The position numbers and the translations under genes were made by a program. Positions 1 through 7,845 of a stretch of DNA of 17,601 nt are shown here, in pieces. The notes below the pieces were generated by a model that saw only the letters and a program-made list of their open reading frames with translations, had not been told where the DNA came from and did no database searches. How positions within the stretch are numbered: position 1 is the stretch's first letter; every line of letters starts with the position of its first letter. Origin of the DNA: Nitrospiraceae bacterium UBA6905 (GTDB taxonomy: Bacteria; Nitrospirota; Thermodesulfovibrionia; Thermodesulfovibrionales; UBA6898); NCBI GenBank assembly GCA_002451165.1, contig DKBH01000063.1, positions 1,874-19,474 on the forward strand. Direction: 5' to 3'.

Positions 1-258
1 GGCGAGATGAGCCTGGTGGGGCCACGCCCAGTGACACGGGAGGAAATCGAAACATATTACAAAGACAGCGCGGATCTCTGCTTCAGCGTTCTTCCCGGGA
101 TTACGGGTCTGTGGCAGGTAAGCGGAAGAAGCAATACGTCATATGATTACCGGATATCGCTGGATTCCTGGTATGTTCGGAACTGGAACCTATGGCTGGA
201 TATCGTTATTCTTCTCAAGACCGTGCATGTCGTGTTCAAACGAGAAGGCGCTGTGTAA
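1..258 (+). CDS. Polyprenyl-phosphate sugar-1-phosphate transferase, C-terminal part (WbaP/EpsE-like), truncated by the window edge
   Basis: This is the C-terminal 85 residues of a bacterial sugar transferase that moves a sugar-1-phosphate onto undecaprenyl phosphate at the inner face of the cytoplasmic membrane, the first step of polysaccharide repeat synthesis. The frame is open to base 1 and reads GEMSLVGPRP at once, the most conserved block of this family. PGITGLWQVSGRS, DSWYVRNWNLWLDI and a short basic tail follow, all typical of WbaP/Gne-independent hexose-1-P transferases. The membrane helices and the catalytic Asp-Glu pair lie upstream of the window, so sugar specificity cannot be read. 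It is the only plus-strand gene and converges on the long minus-strand cluster, with a 33-base gap. Its family is secure; the substrate (galactose, glucose or an amino sugar phosphate) is not. Confidence 0.93.
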   Translation, partial: GEMSLVGPRPVTREEIETYYKDSADLCFSVLPGITGLWQVSGRSNTSYDYRISLDSWYVRNWNLWLDIVILLKTVHVVFKREGAV

Positions 259-273
259 CACGAAGCTGTCGTG
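259..273. terminator. Small hairpin between convergent genes
   Basis: CACGA and TCGTG form a 5-bp stem with a 5-base loop directly after the plus-strand stop codon, in the 33-base gap between convergent genes. There is no T-run on either side, so it is at best a weak bidirectional terminator or a chance inverted repeat. Confidence 0.25.
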
Positions 274-291
274 AGAACCGCTCTGTCAGCG

Positions 292-1452
292 CTAAGCCAC
301 GGGCCGATGGTCCGCCAGTTTTACATCCACAAATGACCTAAATTCCCTCCGGAAACGTGCTGGGCTGAACTGCATGGCATGCTGTCTGATCGCGCCGCGG
401 TCAAAACGGACAACGTTCTCCTCAAAGATCCGAACTGCTCCGACAATTGACTCCGCGGTCTGCTCATCGAAGAGCACGCCCGTAGGCAAGTACGTTCGAT
501 CGTCATCGCCGTCAATCATGCTCGTCTTTAGCGGGAGTACCGTTTCCCTCGCCCCTCCCCTGCCGTAAGCGATTACCGGCGTACCGCAAGCTTGGGCTTC
601 CACTGGCATGATCCCAAAATCCTCTTCTGCAGCGAAGATGAACGCCTTCGCACTCTGAAGATAGACCCGCAGCGCTTCAGACGACTGGTATCCAAGCATT
701 TTCACATTGCTCCCTGCTAGGGACCGTACCCTCTCATAATCGGGTCCATCTCCAATGACGATCAAGTTCCGGTCGGGCATACGAGCAAAGGACTCGACGA
801 TCACATCCATTTTCTTATAGGGCACCATTCTCGAGGCGGTCACATAGTAATTGTCTTTCTTTAGCGACAAACTATAATGTTCGACATCGACCGGTGGATA
901 AATCACGATCGACTCTCTACCATATGCTCTGCGGATTCGGTCCGCAATATAATGGGAATTTGCGATGAAATAATCAACGTGCTGCGCCGTTTCATAGTCC
1001 CATTTTTGCAGCCTGTCGAGCAACTGACGGGCCATAAAGCCCTTGACACCCTTATCCAAACCTGATTCCTTAAGGTACTGCTCTTTCAGGTCCCAAGCGT
1101 AGCGCATGGGTGTGTGGCAATAGCAGACATGGATCTGGTTACTGCTTTTCCGAACACCTTTTGCAACTGCATGCGAGGAGGACAGGATGAGATCGTATTT
1201 CGACAACTCAAACCGTTGAACGGCAAAAGGCATGAGGGGAAGATAGTTTCGGTATAGTTTCTTTGCACGCGGAAGGTGCTGTATGAAGGATGTCTTCACA
1301 TCTTTGTCTTTAATAAACTGCCGGTCTCTGCTTTTCATGAAATCGACAAGACAAAAGAGGTCGGCTTCTGGATAAAGACTCACAATCTGCTCAAGAACAC
1401 GTTCTGAGCCAGCGAATGAGATCAGCCATTCATGGATAATTGCGACTTTCAA
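292..1452 (-). CDS. Glycosyltransferase family 4 (WbaZ/mannosyltransferase-like)
   Basis: A GT-B fold, retaining glycosyltransferase of about 386 residues, probably adding a hexose (this subfamily includes O-antigen mannosyltransferases) to the lipid-linked repeat on the cytoplasmic side of the membrane. The N-terminus has KVAIIHEWL and AGSERVLEQI, then SSSHAVAKGV and CHTPMRYAWD, blocks characteristic of the WbaZ-like group. The C-terminal donor-binding half has SRMVPYKK (about 207-214), IGDGP (233-237) and the EX7E motif with Glu277 and Glu285 in EEDFGIMPVEAQACGTPV. I chose the TTG at 1452, because it starts right at the first beta strand, lies 1 base past the stop of the upstream gene and has GGGAG at 1467-1463. 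An ATG at 1500 would add 16 unrelated residues and overlap the neighbour by 47 bases. It is the last gene of the minus-strand run. The exact donor is unknown. Confidence 0.92.
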   Translation of the reverse strand: MKVAIIHEWLISFAGSERVLEQIVSLYPEADLFCLVDFMKSRDRQFIKDKDVKTSFIQHLPRAKKLYRNYLPLMPFAVQRFELSKYDLILSSSHAVAKGVRKSSNQIHVCYCHTPMRYAWDLKEQYLKESGLDKGVKGFMARQLLDRLQKWDYETAQHVDYFIANSHYIADRIRRAYGRESIVIYPPVDVEHYSLSLKKDNYYVTASRMVPYKKMDVIVESFARMPDRNLIVIGDGPDYERVRSLAGSNVKMLGYQSSEALRVYLQSAKAFIFAAEEDFGIMPVEAQACGTPVIAYGRGGARETVLPLKTSMIDGDDDRTYLPTGVLFDEQTAESIVGAVRIFEENVVRFDRGAIRQHAMQFSPARFRREFRSFVDVKLADHRPVA

Positions 1453-1453
1453 A

Positions 1454-2572
1454 CTATCTCTGCTCCCGGATTCCGTGACGCGTTTCCAACTGCAACTCAT
1501 AATACGCTCGCAATGTTTTCAGCATGCCGCGAATATCGTATTTTGTCCTGAAAGCATCGTAGACTTGATCGCTGAAAGAAACGGCCGTGTCGGACTTTGT
1601 GATCGCAGCAATAAGAACGCGCGACAAATCTTCTGGATCCGCGTTCCGAAATAGCAAACCATTGTAGTCGTGTATAATTTCTCTATTGCCATATGTATCC
1701 GATGCCACCATGGGCATTTTACATAGGCCTGCTTCAATCAACACAATCGGCAGCCCTTCCCACCGGGAAGGAAGAACAAATAAATTACTTGCCCGCATGA
1801 GGTCGTACACATCTGTACGTTCCCCTAAGAATATACACAGGTCAGATACTGACATTAATGAGGCAGACTGGGCAGCCGCTCGGAAGGTCTCGCCCTGTCC
1901 TACCAGAACGAATTTCACTTTGTTTTTCCGTGCAATCTCTTTCATATGGTGCATAGCCCGGATTAATATGTCGTATCCTTTCTGAAAATCGAATCTTGCA
2001 ACGGTTAAACAGAGGAAATGATCGATCGGCAAATTCAGCCTTTGGCGTATTGTATTGATCGGCTCGTGAGTAAATATAAAGCGTGATTGATCAATACCAT
2101 TTGGAATACAGGTAGCTTCCATATGATATTTATTATGAATAAAATCTGAATCTTCCTGTGAGACGGTGATCAGTCCAGATACCCTCGAAAAAAGATACTT
2201 TTCCAGAGCGAATCGCGTAAAGTACTTTATCCGGCGAAACATGCCTCCTGTAAATTCGTATCTATGAATGTGCAGACCGTGTACCGTAAAGATAATCGGG
2301 ATGGTATGGTTTGCAAATGGACTTCCGCAGAAAGCGACCAGGGGTTTTAGATGATGGATATGAATGAGATCGGGTCGGAATAAAAGGACATCTTTGGGTG
2401 AATAACCTTTCCGATGAACCATAACATTTCGCAAGGCTTCGCATTTTTCATGACGTATTCCACCCTTACCGAATATGCAGAATTCAACATCTCTCATCCC
2501 TGATGTTATTTGATAAATATGTTCAAGGCCGCCGCCGACCTTAAAAGCGTCTGTTAACAATGCTACTCTCAT
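1454..2572 (-). CDS. Glycosyltransferase family 4
   Basis: A 372-residue GT-B glycosyltransferase of family GT4, likely cytoplasmic or membrane-associated, adding one sugar of the repeat unit. Visible motifs are the glycine loop GGGLEHI (13-19) in the acceptor domain, TVHG (96-99), the hinge region VSQEDSDFI and IPNGID (156-161), LTVARFDFQKG (189-199) and VGQGE (224-228). The donor-site EX7E is Glu272 and Glu280 in SRWEGLPIVLIEAG, followed by YNGLLF (303-308). Its length is normal for the family. The ATG overlaps the stop of the upstream GT2 gene as ATGA, so the two are probably translationally coupled. The gene is AT-rich: the 60 bases at 2101-2160 contain 18 G/C. Donor and linkage cannot be told from the sequence. 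Confidence 0.93.
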   Translation of the reverse strand: MRVALLTDAFKVGGGLEHIYQITSGMRDVEFCIFGKGGIRHEKCEALRNVMVHRKGYSPKDVLLFRPDLIHIHHLKPLVAFCGSPFANHTIPIIFTVHGLHIHRYEFTGGMFRRIKYFTRFALEKYLFSRVSGLITVSQEDSDFIHNKYHMEATCIPNGIDQSRFIFTHEPINTIRQRLNLPIDHFLCLTVARFDFQKGYDILIRAMHHMKEIARKNKVKFVLVGQGETFRAAAQSASLMSVSDLCIFLGERTDVYDLMRASNLFVLPSRWEGLPIVLIEAGLCKMPMVASDTYGNREIIHDYNGLLFRNADPEDLSRVLIAAITKSDTAVSFSDQVYDAFRTKYDIRGMLKTLRAYYELQLETRHGIREQR

Positions 2573-3474
2573 CGATTATTCCTGTTTGACGACTTAAGGC
2601 TAAAAAAGCCGCGATTCACAGCTCGACGTAGCCAATGAACTACTTGCTGAGGGATGAGATGCTCTAGTATGCGCCTGGCACGACCCTTGGTTATCCGGAA
2701 GGCACATAAGAGATGTGCACCGAATCTGTTTTTCCCATACTTAATTGCAATGTCCCTGACCTCTTCCAAAGCACGGGAGTAGGATCGGTCGGAAGTGCCC
2801 GAAAGACGCATATGCGCTGTTATAGTATTTGTATATATTCCTCTGCCACCCTGGGTGTGCAACCTCAGAAACCATTCATAATCCATTGCATATTTGTAAG
2901 TGATATCAAACAATCCGAAGCGGTCATAAGCAGTTTTCCTTACGAGCACAGAGGGGTGACACAAATCTGGCATGTTGCTATGGATGATCCGCGAGTACCC
3001 CCTATCACCCTTGATCTGATATACTGCCAAGCCCTGATCGTTATGGACCAAGAGATCGCCGAAAACAAAGTCAGCTTTTGTATTTAAGATAGTTCTGACC
3101 CCCTGTTCGACCTGGTCGGGCGACATCCAATCATCAGCATTAATGATTCCCACTATATCACCTGTTGAGTAGATTATTCCTTTGTTGAACGCATCGCTGA
3201 TACCCCGGTCCGGCTCGCTGATCCAATAGGCGATTCCACCTTCATAGTTTCGGATAATGTCCAGAGTCCTGTCGGTCGAACCGCCATCGATAATCACGTA
3301 TTCGATGTTTTCGTAGGATTGATTCAACACGCTTTGGATCGTTTTTTCCAAAGTCTTTTCTCCGTTATGGACAACGGTAACGACGCTGACCAACGGGAAA
3401 CCTGGCATGCTTTGTTTTATAAATCTTCGTAGTGTTCGAAGTCCGCCCTCGATTTTCATTGGCTGCACGTTCAC
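2569..3474 (-). CDS. Glycosyltransferase family 2 (GT-A)
   Basis: A roughly 300-residue inverting GT-A transferase. The nucleotide-binding start is PLVSVVTVVHNGEKTLEKTI (27-46), then NQSYENIEYVIIDGGSTDRT (51-70), the WxSEPDRGISDAFNKG block (84-99) typical of this subfamily, and the metal-binding INADDW (111-116). AMDYEWFLRL (196-205) fits the region carrying the catalytic base. The C-terminal 60 residues are basic and may contact the membrane. The start is uncertain: GTG 3474 gives the full frame, but AGGA at 3479-3476 sits better for GTG 3468 (9-base spacing), and ATG 3459 is also possible; all lie before the conserved domain. Upstream is a 536-base stretch without a clear gene, so this may be the first gene of a three-transferase unit (3474 to 292). 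Substrate unknown. Confidence 0.93.
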   Translation of the reverse strand: MNVQPMKIEGGLRTLRRFIKQSMPGFPLVSVVTVVHNGEKTLEKTIQSVLNQSYENIEYVIIDGGSTDRTLDIIRNYEGGIAYWISEPDRGISDAFNKGIIYSTGDIVGIINADDWMSPDQVEQGVRTILNTKADFVFGDLLVHNDQGLAVYQIKGDRGYSRIIHSNMPDLCHPSVLVRKTAYDRFGLFDITYKYAMDYEWFLRLHTQGGRGIYTNTITAHMRLSGTSDRSYSRALEEVRDIAIKYGKNRFGAHLLCAFRITKGRARRILEHLIPQQVVHWLRRAVNRGFFSLKSSNRNNR

Positions 3475-4010
3475 CGGTCCTGTATAACGATATTTCTTTT
3501 TATAGCCACTTTAGGAGAAGATGATATGATTGTACTCTTGGTTATCGGCAGCTTTTCTGATGTTTACGAATAGATACCTTGCAAACAGTGAATGCTAATG
3601 GACCATCCAAGTATTTCTTCATGCTTTACGACATACTACTCAGCCTGTAGCTATCGAATGAGATGTAAACATCGTTACGTTGTCAGAGATGATATGATCG
3701 CCAAATCTGAAAAGCGTAACCATATCGTAGATATTTGCTTCTGGTTTGCTGGTCCAGTAGGCACTCGTCTCTGCAGCCTTTTCGGTGATATGATCGGTTC
3801 ATGTCTATTGAACGATCGGTCGAGTTTGCGCCGTAGCTCACGTATCGGAGAGCAACCCAGACTGACTCGATGGCCTCGCAGCAATGCAGGTGCGTGAACG
3901 ATCCTAGCCTGTCATACCGTCTTGCCTTGTATTTTGAAGAAGGTTACCGACATGCGAAAGCAGCTTACTAATAAATGAAGGTATTGATGACCCGTTAACG
4001 GTTCTTTGAT
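3475..4010. other. 536-base stretch with no convincing intact gene; possible decayed minus-strand gene
   Basis: No open frame here has a plausible start, a recognisable domain and a ribosome site. On the minus strand a stop-free run of 86 codons without a good start covers 3943-3686 and contains EAIESVWVALRYVSYGAN and KYLRYGYAFQIWRSYHL. A second run of 52 codons in another phase covers 3798-3643 and contains GDHIISDNVTMFTSHSIAT. A short ATG frame, MSVTFFKIQGKTV, begins at 3953 in the third phase. Overlapping phase changes like this could be a frameshifted relic of a transferase or acyltransferase, or chance. The plus-strand frame at 3592-3897 shows nothing familiar. Three copies of GATATGAT lie at 3523, 3691 and 3787. 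I see no strong sigma-70 promoter or terminator, although a regulatory role before the 3474 gene is possible. Confidence 0.4.
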
Positions 4011-4763
4011 TCATATCCTCATAAAAACGGCGTCCACCTGCAGTGTTCGGCCGTCATGGGGATCGATGAATCCCTGCTGGATCGACCAAAGCGTAAAACC
4101 ATCTCCTTCGAGGCGTCGAATCATATCTATCCAAAGGCGCTGCCCCTCGTACAAGGGCACAAGAGACAGCTCGCACATGATGCCTTGTATTCTCGGATAG
4201 ATGTTGTGCGCACCATCGAGGACCTGCCATTCAAAACCTTGTGTGTCGATTTTAAGGAAGGGTCTGTTGGACCTATCAAAATACGCAGGCGCCACTGTGT
4301 CCAGTTTAAAGATCGGCACTTTTTCAGTACCCATATATGCTGAATCAGCGGCAGCCAAAGAGTGTGCTTCCAGCATGGGAAGAACTGAGGATGACACCGA
4401 ATTTTGTGCGATATTGATTTCAATTTCGCCGTCATGGTCGCCAATGGCGCACCGTGGGTGTATTTGCCACATGGGATCTCGGATGGCCGCATTAGAAAGA
4501 TCCTGATGAGCACGGCTAAGGGGCTCAAAACTCACAAGCTCGCCTCTAAAACCAGCTGTCCGCAGCTCTGATGCAAACTGTCCAACATTGGCTCCAACAT
4601 CCAGCACGAGATCCACCTCAAACCGGTTGATCGTTTTCACGAGCTGTAAGGCAGGGTTGGATGAGGGAGAAAGACGACGTAGATCAAAACCAATAGCATG
4701 GATGGATCGTCGGATTATTCTCCTAAGATAATCTTTAGTATGTAGTGTCCATGGTAGAGGCAT
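4011..4763 (-). CDS. FkbM-family SAM-dependent methyltransferase
   Basis: A 250-residue class I methyltransferase of the FkbM family, which usually O-methylates sugars or polyketides. Motif I is VLDVGANVGQFASEL (53-67), the acidic residue after strand 2 is Glu80 in LVSFEP, and the family's signature is FLKIDTQGFEWQVL (169-182). MCELSLVPLYEGQ (196-208) is also typical. I start at ATG 4763: GGGG lies 5 bases upstream, and the family normally begins just before the K-x-x-R-rich segment. Longer versions from 4790 or 4820 would overlap the upstream gene by 56 or 86 bases; the chosen start overlaps by 29. A role in methylating the growing glycan or a nucleotide sugar is inferred from the cluster. 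It is unlike the second FkbM protein at 12361-13227, so the two probably act on different hydroxyls. Confidence 0.9.
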   Translation of the reverse strand: MPLPWTLHTKDYLRRIIRRSIHAIGFDLRRLSPSSNPALQLVKTINRFEVDLVLDVGANVGQFASELRTAGFRGELVSFEPLSRAHQDLSNAAIRDPMWQIHPRCAIGDHDGEIEINIAQNSVSSSVLPMLEAHSLAAADSAYMGTEKVPIFKLDTVAPAYFDRSNRPFLKIDTQGFEWQVLDGAHNIYPRIQGIMCELSLVPLYEGQRLWIDMIRRLEGDGFTLWSIQQGFIDPHDGRTLQVDAVFMRI

Positions 4764-5940
4764 GTGACCCCTGTTCGTCCACTTTATCATTAATGGATTG
4801 TAAACGCGACCAGATATCATCGCGATAATTATTAAAATCGAGTTTCTTTACGAAGTAATCTCTTGCGTTATATCGATACGTATCGTTATCGATTTTGTCT
4901 AAATAGTCTTTAATATCTTCAGGCAATGAAACAACGCAGCCGAATCGGTATCTCCTCGCCTCTTCAGCATATAATCCTACCTCGTTGATGATAACAGGGA
5001 CGCCATACCGCAAGTAGGTGCTGATTTTACCTGAAGCTAGACCTAAATGCACAAGATTCTTCCCGGTATAATGCCCTCTGAAGTCAGGCTCATAAAAAGC
5101 GAGCCCAACGGATACTCCAGCCAACACGCCGCCCATATCATCAACGCGCTCCGTAGCGGCATCGCTGATAAATATCCGATGGCCAAGCTGGTCCTCCATA
5201 AAGGGGAAATCTCCTAATAGCAGCTCGCGGGTGCGTCCGTAGCGCTCATGTATGATAAGAACCCATTCATCCGGCCAGGTAGAAACGGACGTTATAATTC
5301 TATTTGTCATTGACCAACCGCCTACGGAGCCGACTGAAATTGCAACTTTTTTATCCCGAGGAATCCCGAGGAGGTCCCGAAGACGTTTAGCCTTTTCTAT
5401 TCCGACGCCAGCCGAGGCTAACGGAAGCAGCATTCTGTTCGACTGATGAAGGGCGTTTTCTCTTTGAAGTTGCTCGGCTCTCACCTCATCCTGCACGAAC
5501 CACATCGCTACCTGTTTTGATGCTGCCCGTTCAAGTGCTTTGTATCTGGTGGACGTTTCGCTTTCAAACATAATCTCAAATGAAATAAATACGTACGGCA
5601 TTCCAGTTATTCTATTAAGAATACTTGCTTCAATTAATCCCTGACGGTCGACCCCAATAATCAAATCGTACCATTTATAATAAAATACCTTTTCGAGCAA
5701 AACGGAAACATAGCCAAGCGGCCAGGAGCTGACTCGATTAAATATAACTGCTTTCAATATTCGTACGAAGGTACCGAATGGCAAAAGTCGAATACCTTTA
5801 GTAACAGGCATCGGCGCGTATGACTTTGGATATCGAAGATCAATTTCGCAACCCTCTTCCAATAGCAGATCCATTAGGCACTTCAGTGAAGGATTGTTGA
5901 ATGAATTTCCATCCGTATGGATGATCAGAACATGCTTCAT
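4735..5940 (-). CDS. Divergent GT-B glycosyltransferase (GT4-like)
   Basis: A 401-residue protein that I place among GT-B glycosyltransferases with moderate confidence. The N-terminal half has a MKHVLIIHTDG strand and YDLIIGVDRQGLIEAS (91-106), as in acceptor domains. The C-terminal half has AISVGSVGGW (200-209), a strand-loop like those preceding the donor site, and GKISTYLRYGVPVIINEVG (304-322), which matches the donor-binding helix of several GT4-like families. A classic EX7E pair is not obvious. The start is ATG 5940, where the protein begins with a normal first strand; extending to 6132 would add 64 residues read through the neighbouring methyltransferase. No strong ribosome site precedes it; the gap to the upstream gene is 25 bases. 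The gene is very AT-rich (18 G/C in 5581-5640), in sharp contrast to the GC-rich gene just upstream. Confidence 0.82.
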   Translation of the reverse strand: MKHVLIIHTDGNSFNNPSLKCLMDLLLEEGCEIDLRYPKSYAPMPVTKGIRLLPFGTFVRILKAVIFNRVSSWPLGYVSVLLEKVFYYKWYDLIIGVDRQGLIEASILNRITGMPYVFISFEIMFESETSTRYKALERAASKQVAMWFVQDEVRAEQLQRENALHQSNRMLLPLASAGVGIEKAKRLRDLLGIPRDKKVAISVGSVGGWSMTNRIITSVSTWPDEWVLIIHERYGRTRELLLGDFPFMEDQLGHRIFISDAATERVDDMGGVLAGVSVGLAFYEPDFRGHYTGKNLVHLGLASGKISTYLRYGVPVIINEVGLYAEEARRYRFGCVVSLPEDIKDYLDKIDNDTYRYNARDYFVKKLDFNNYRDDIWSRLQSINDKVDEQGSHASTMDTTY

Positions 5941-5965
5941 GGCAGTCGGCCGTGTTGATGTATTA

Positions 5966-6739
5966 TTATTTGTTTTTCGCAAAAGCAATACCTGCCCAAT
6001 CGTCTTGACGCAATTTGTCAAGACGCATCCAGCCCAAACTTGTAAGATCAGTCCATGATTCCGGATCGGCAAGATACGACAACTCGGGCAAAAATAAATA
6101 TCGCATCCTGTGGGTCTCGCATATGTGCTCAACCTCGCCTGTTGCCTTGAGCTCGATAAAGACCGTGTAGTTCACATCCACCACGTTCTCGTTCACCCGT
6201 AGTACCGGCTCGGCGATCCGAGTGACCTTGATTTCATCGTCTTCCAGCCGTTTAAGACGCACCTCGGGCTTTTGCAAAAGAACGGCCGGACCGTACCAGA
6301 AATCAAACAGGAACAACCCGCCGGGTTCGAGATGAGTGGCGGCCGTCCTAAACGCAGCTTCTAGGTCGGCATTGGTAGTCTGATAGCTCATGACATGGAA
6401 CAGCGAGATTGCCGCGTCGTAGATACCGCCGGTGCGCACAGTGCGTACATCCCCAAGGTCAAACGATAGCCGCGCCGCCACCTCAGGCGGCAGGGAGGCT
6501 TTGCGCGCCCTGGCTCGGGCAAGCATAGCTTCGCTCAGATCCACGCCGTGGATGATGTAACCCATGCGCGCAAGTTGTTCGGCATGGGCGCCAGTACCGC
6601 AACCAAGTTCCAGTATCCGCTTTGCTTGTGGCGCGTGTTTGCGTATGAGCGATACGACATACTCCGCCTCGGCGGCATAGTCTTTGTCGCGGTAGAGAAG
6701 ATCGTAATAGCGTGCGTAGACGTCAAATACCCGGCTCAT
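5966..6739 (-). CDS. Class I SAM-dependent methyltransferase, possibly amino-sugar N-methyltransferase
   Basis: A 257-residue cytosolic methyltransferase. Motif I is LELGCGTGAHAEQLA (43-57), with acidic Asp67 in GVDLSEAML, Asp97 in LGDVRT, and HLEPGGLFLFDFW (136-148) at the post-motif strand. The opening VYARYYDLLYRDKDYAAEAEYV (7-28) and the overall plan resemble the nucleotide-sugar N,N-dimethyltransferases TylM1 and DesVI, which methylate an amine placed by a PLP aminotransferase. Its ATG overlaps the stop of exactly such an aminotransferase (ATGA), so N-methylation of that 4-amino sugar is the best guess. O-methylation cannot be excluded. GC content is high (40 G/C in 6481-6540) compared with the gene downstream. 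The methyltransferase call is secure; the substrate is inference. Confidence 0.9.
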   Translation of the reverse strand: MSRVFDVYARYYDLLYRDKDYAAEAEYVVSLIRKHAPQAKRILELGCGTGAHAEQLARMGYIIHGVDLSEAMLARARARKASLPPEVAARLSFDLGDVRTVRTGGIYDAAISLFHVMSYQTTNADLEAAFRTAATHLEPGGLFLFDFWYGPAVLLQKPEVRLKRLEDDEIKVTRIAEPVLRVNENVVDVNYTVFIELKATGEVEHICETHRMRYLFLPELSYLADPESWTDLTSLGWMRLDKLRQDDWAGIAFAKNK

Positions 6740-7845
6740 CGCAATATCTCCTTCACCGATGCTGCTGAATGCTCTATTTGGTCATCCGTTAGTGCCAGGC
6801 CGCTCGGGATATAAAAACCCCGGCGCGCGATTCGCTCGGCAATGGGGTGGCCTTCACCGGCAAACAAACCCATTTTGTGGAACACAGGCTGCTCGTGCAT
6901 TGGCCAAAAGAAGGGTCGCGTGCCGATGCCCAGCTTGCTCAGTCGTTTCATGGCTTCCCCGGCATCAAAAGGTACGCTTTCATCCAACACCAGAGCATAC
7001 ACCCAATAAATGTTTTCAGCGTAATCCTTCTGCCGCAGGGGCAACTGGATACCCGGCGTGCCCGACAACAACCGGGCGTAGCGCGCACCCATCCGACGTT
7101 TGATCTTCACAAATGCGTCCAGCCGCTCCAGTTGAGCTATACCCAGAGCTGCCTGCAGATTGGTCATGCGGAAATTCCAGCCCAACTCGTCGTGCACAAA
7201 GCGCTGTTCAGTCTTGAAACACAGATTGCGCAAGTTGCGGCATCTCTCGGCCAGCGCGGGGTCGTCGGTTACGATCATGCCGCCTTCGCCTGTGGTGATG
7301 TGCTTGTTGGGGTAGAAGCTGAAGGTGCTGATGTCGCCAAAGCTGCCACAGGGGCGTCCCTTGTAGGTCTGGCCGTGCATTTGGGCAGCGTCCTCAATGA
7401 TCCGCAGTTTGTACGCATCTGCTATCCTGAGGACAGGGTCCATATCGACCGGCAGGCCGTAAATATGAACCACCATGATCGCCTTGGTGCGCGAGGTGAT
7501 CTTTTTCTCGATTTGCGCAACATCCATATTCCAGGTGACGGGATCGCTATCTACCAGAACAGGAACACATCCGCGGCGCACTATGGCTGCGGCACAGGAG
7601 ATAATGGTGAAGGTTGGCATGATGATCTCATCGCCAGGTTGCAGCCCAAGAGCGGCAACCGCTGCCTCAAGCGCCACAGTCCCATTACAAACGGCAATGC
7701 CATGCCGGCGACTCGCTGCCTTAGCCATGCCCCTCTCGAATTCCTGTACAAACGGTCCCTCGGAGGAGATCCAGCCCGTCTCAATGCATTCCATCAGATA
7801 TTTATATTCATTGCCGTCCAGGAGGGGTTCGTTTACCGGTATCAT
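6736..7845 (-). CDS. DegT/DnrJ/EryC1/StrS sugar aminotransferase, GDP-perosamine synthase-like
   Basis: A 369-residue PLP enzyme that replaces a sugar keto group with an amine, probably at C4 of a GDP-4-keto-6-deoxyhexose. The start MIPVNEPLLDGNEYKYL and TGWISSEGPFVQEFE (23-37) are like V. cholerae RfbE and Caulobacter Per. Cofactor features are CNGTVAL (53-59), EDAAQMHG (151-158, Asp152 facing the pyridine nitrogen) and the Schiff-base Lys181 in FYPNKHITTGEGGM. The lysine shows an aminotransferase rather than the ColD-type 3-dehydratase, which has histidine there. TRPFFWPMHEQPVF (309-322) also fits perosamine synthases. GAGGG about 7 bases before the ATG and an ATGA overlap with the cupin gene support the start. 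A GDP-mannose 4,6-dehydratase (9645-10628) would supply the substrate. A different 4-keto sugar nucleotide remains possible. Confidence 0.93.
   Translation of the reverse strand: MIPVNEPLLDGNEYKYLMECIETGWISSEGPFVQEFERGMAKAASRRHGIAVCNGTVALEAAVAALGLQPGDEIIMPTFTIISCAAAIVRRGCVPVLVDSDPVTWNMDVAQIEKKITSRTKAIMVVHIYGLPVDMDPVLRIADAYKLRIIEDAAQMHGQTYKGRPCGSFGDISTFSFYPNKHITTGEGGMIVTDDPALAERCRNLRNLCFKTEQRFVHDELGWNFRMTNLQAALGIAQLERLDAFVKIKRRMGARYARLLSGTPGIQLPLRQKDYAENIYWVYALVLDESVPFDAGEAMKRLSKLGIGTRPFFWPMHEQPVFHKMGLFAGEGHPIAERIARRGFYIPSGLALTDDQIEHSAASVKEILR

Noticed and set aside
3700..3790. RDECL in a minus-strand frame, a sequence also found in IS3-family transposases
   Set aside because: Only five residues match; the flanking residues do not fit the transposase core, and no terminal repeats or target duplications are visible.
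3592..3897. Plus-strand open frame of 101 codons in the gene-poor gap
   Set aside because: No ribosome site, no recognisable motif, and cysteine/arginine-rich composition; it opposes the direction of all neighbours. Treated as chance.
3989..4003. CCGTTAACGG palindrome just after the FkbM gene, considered as a terminator
   Set aside because: As a hairpin it gives only about three base pairs with a TTAA loop and no T-run.
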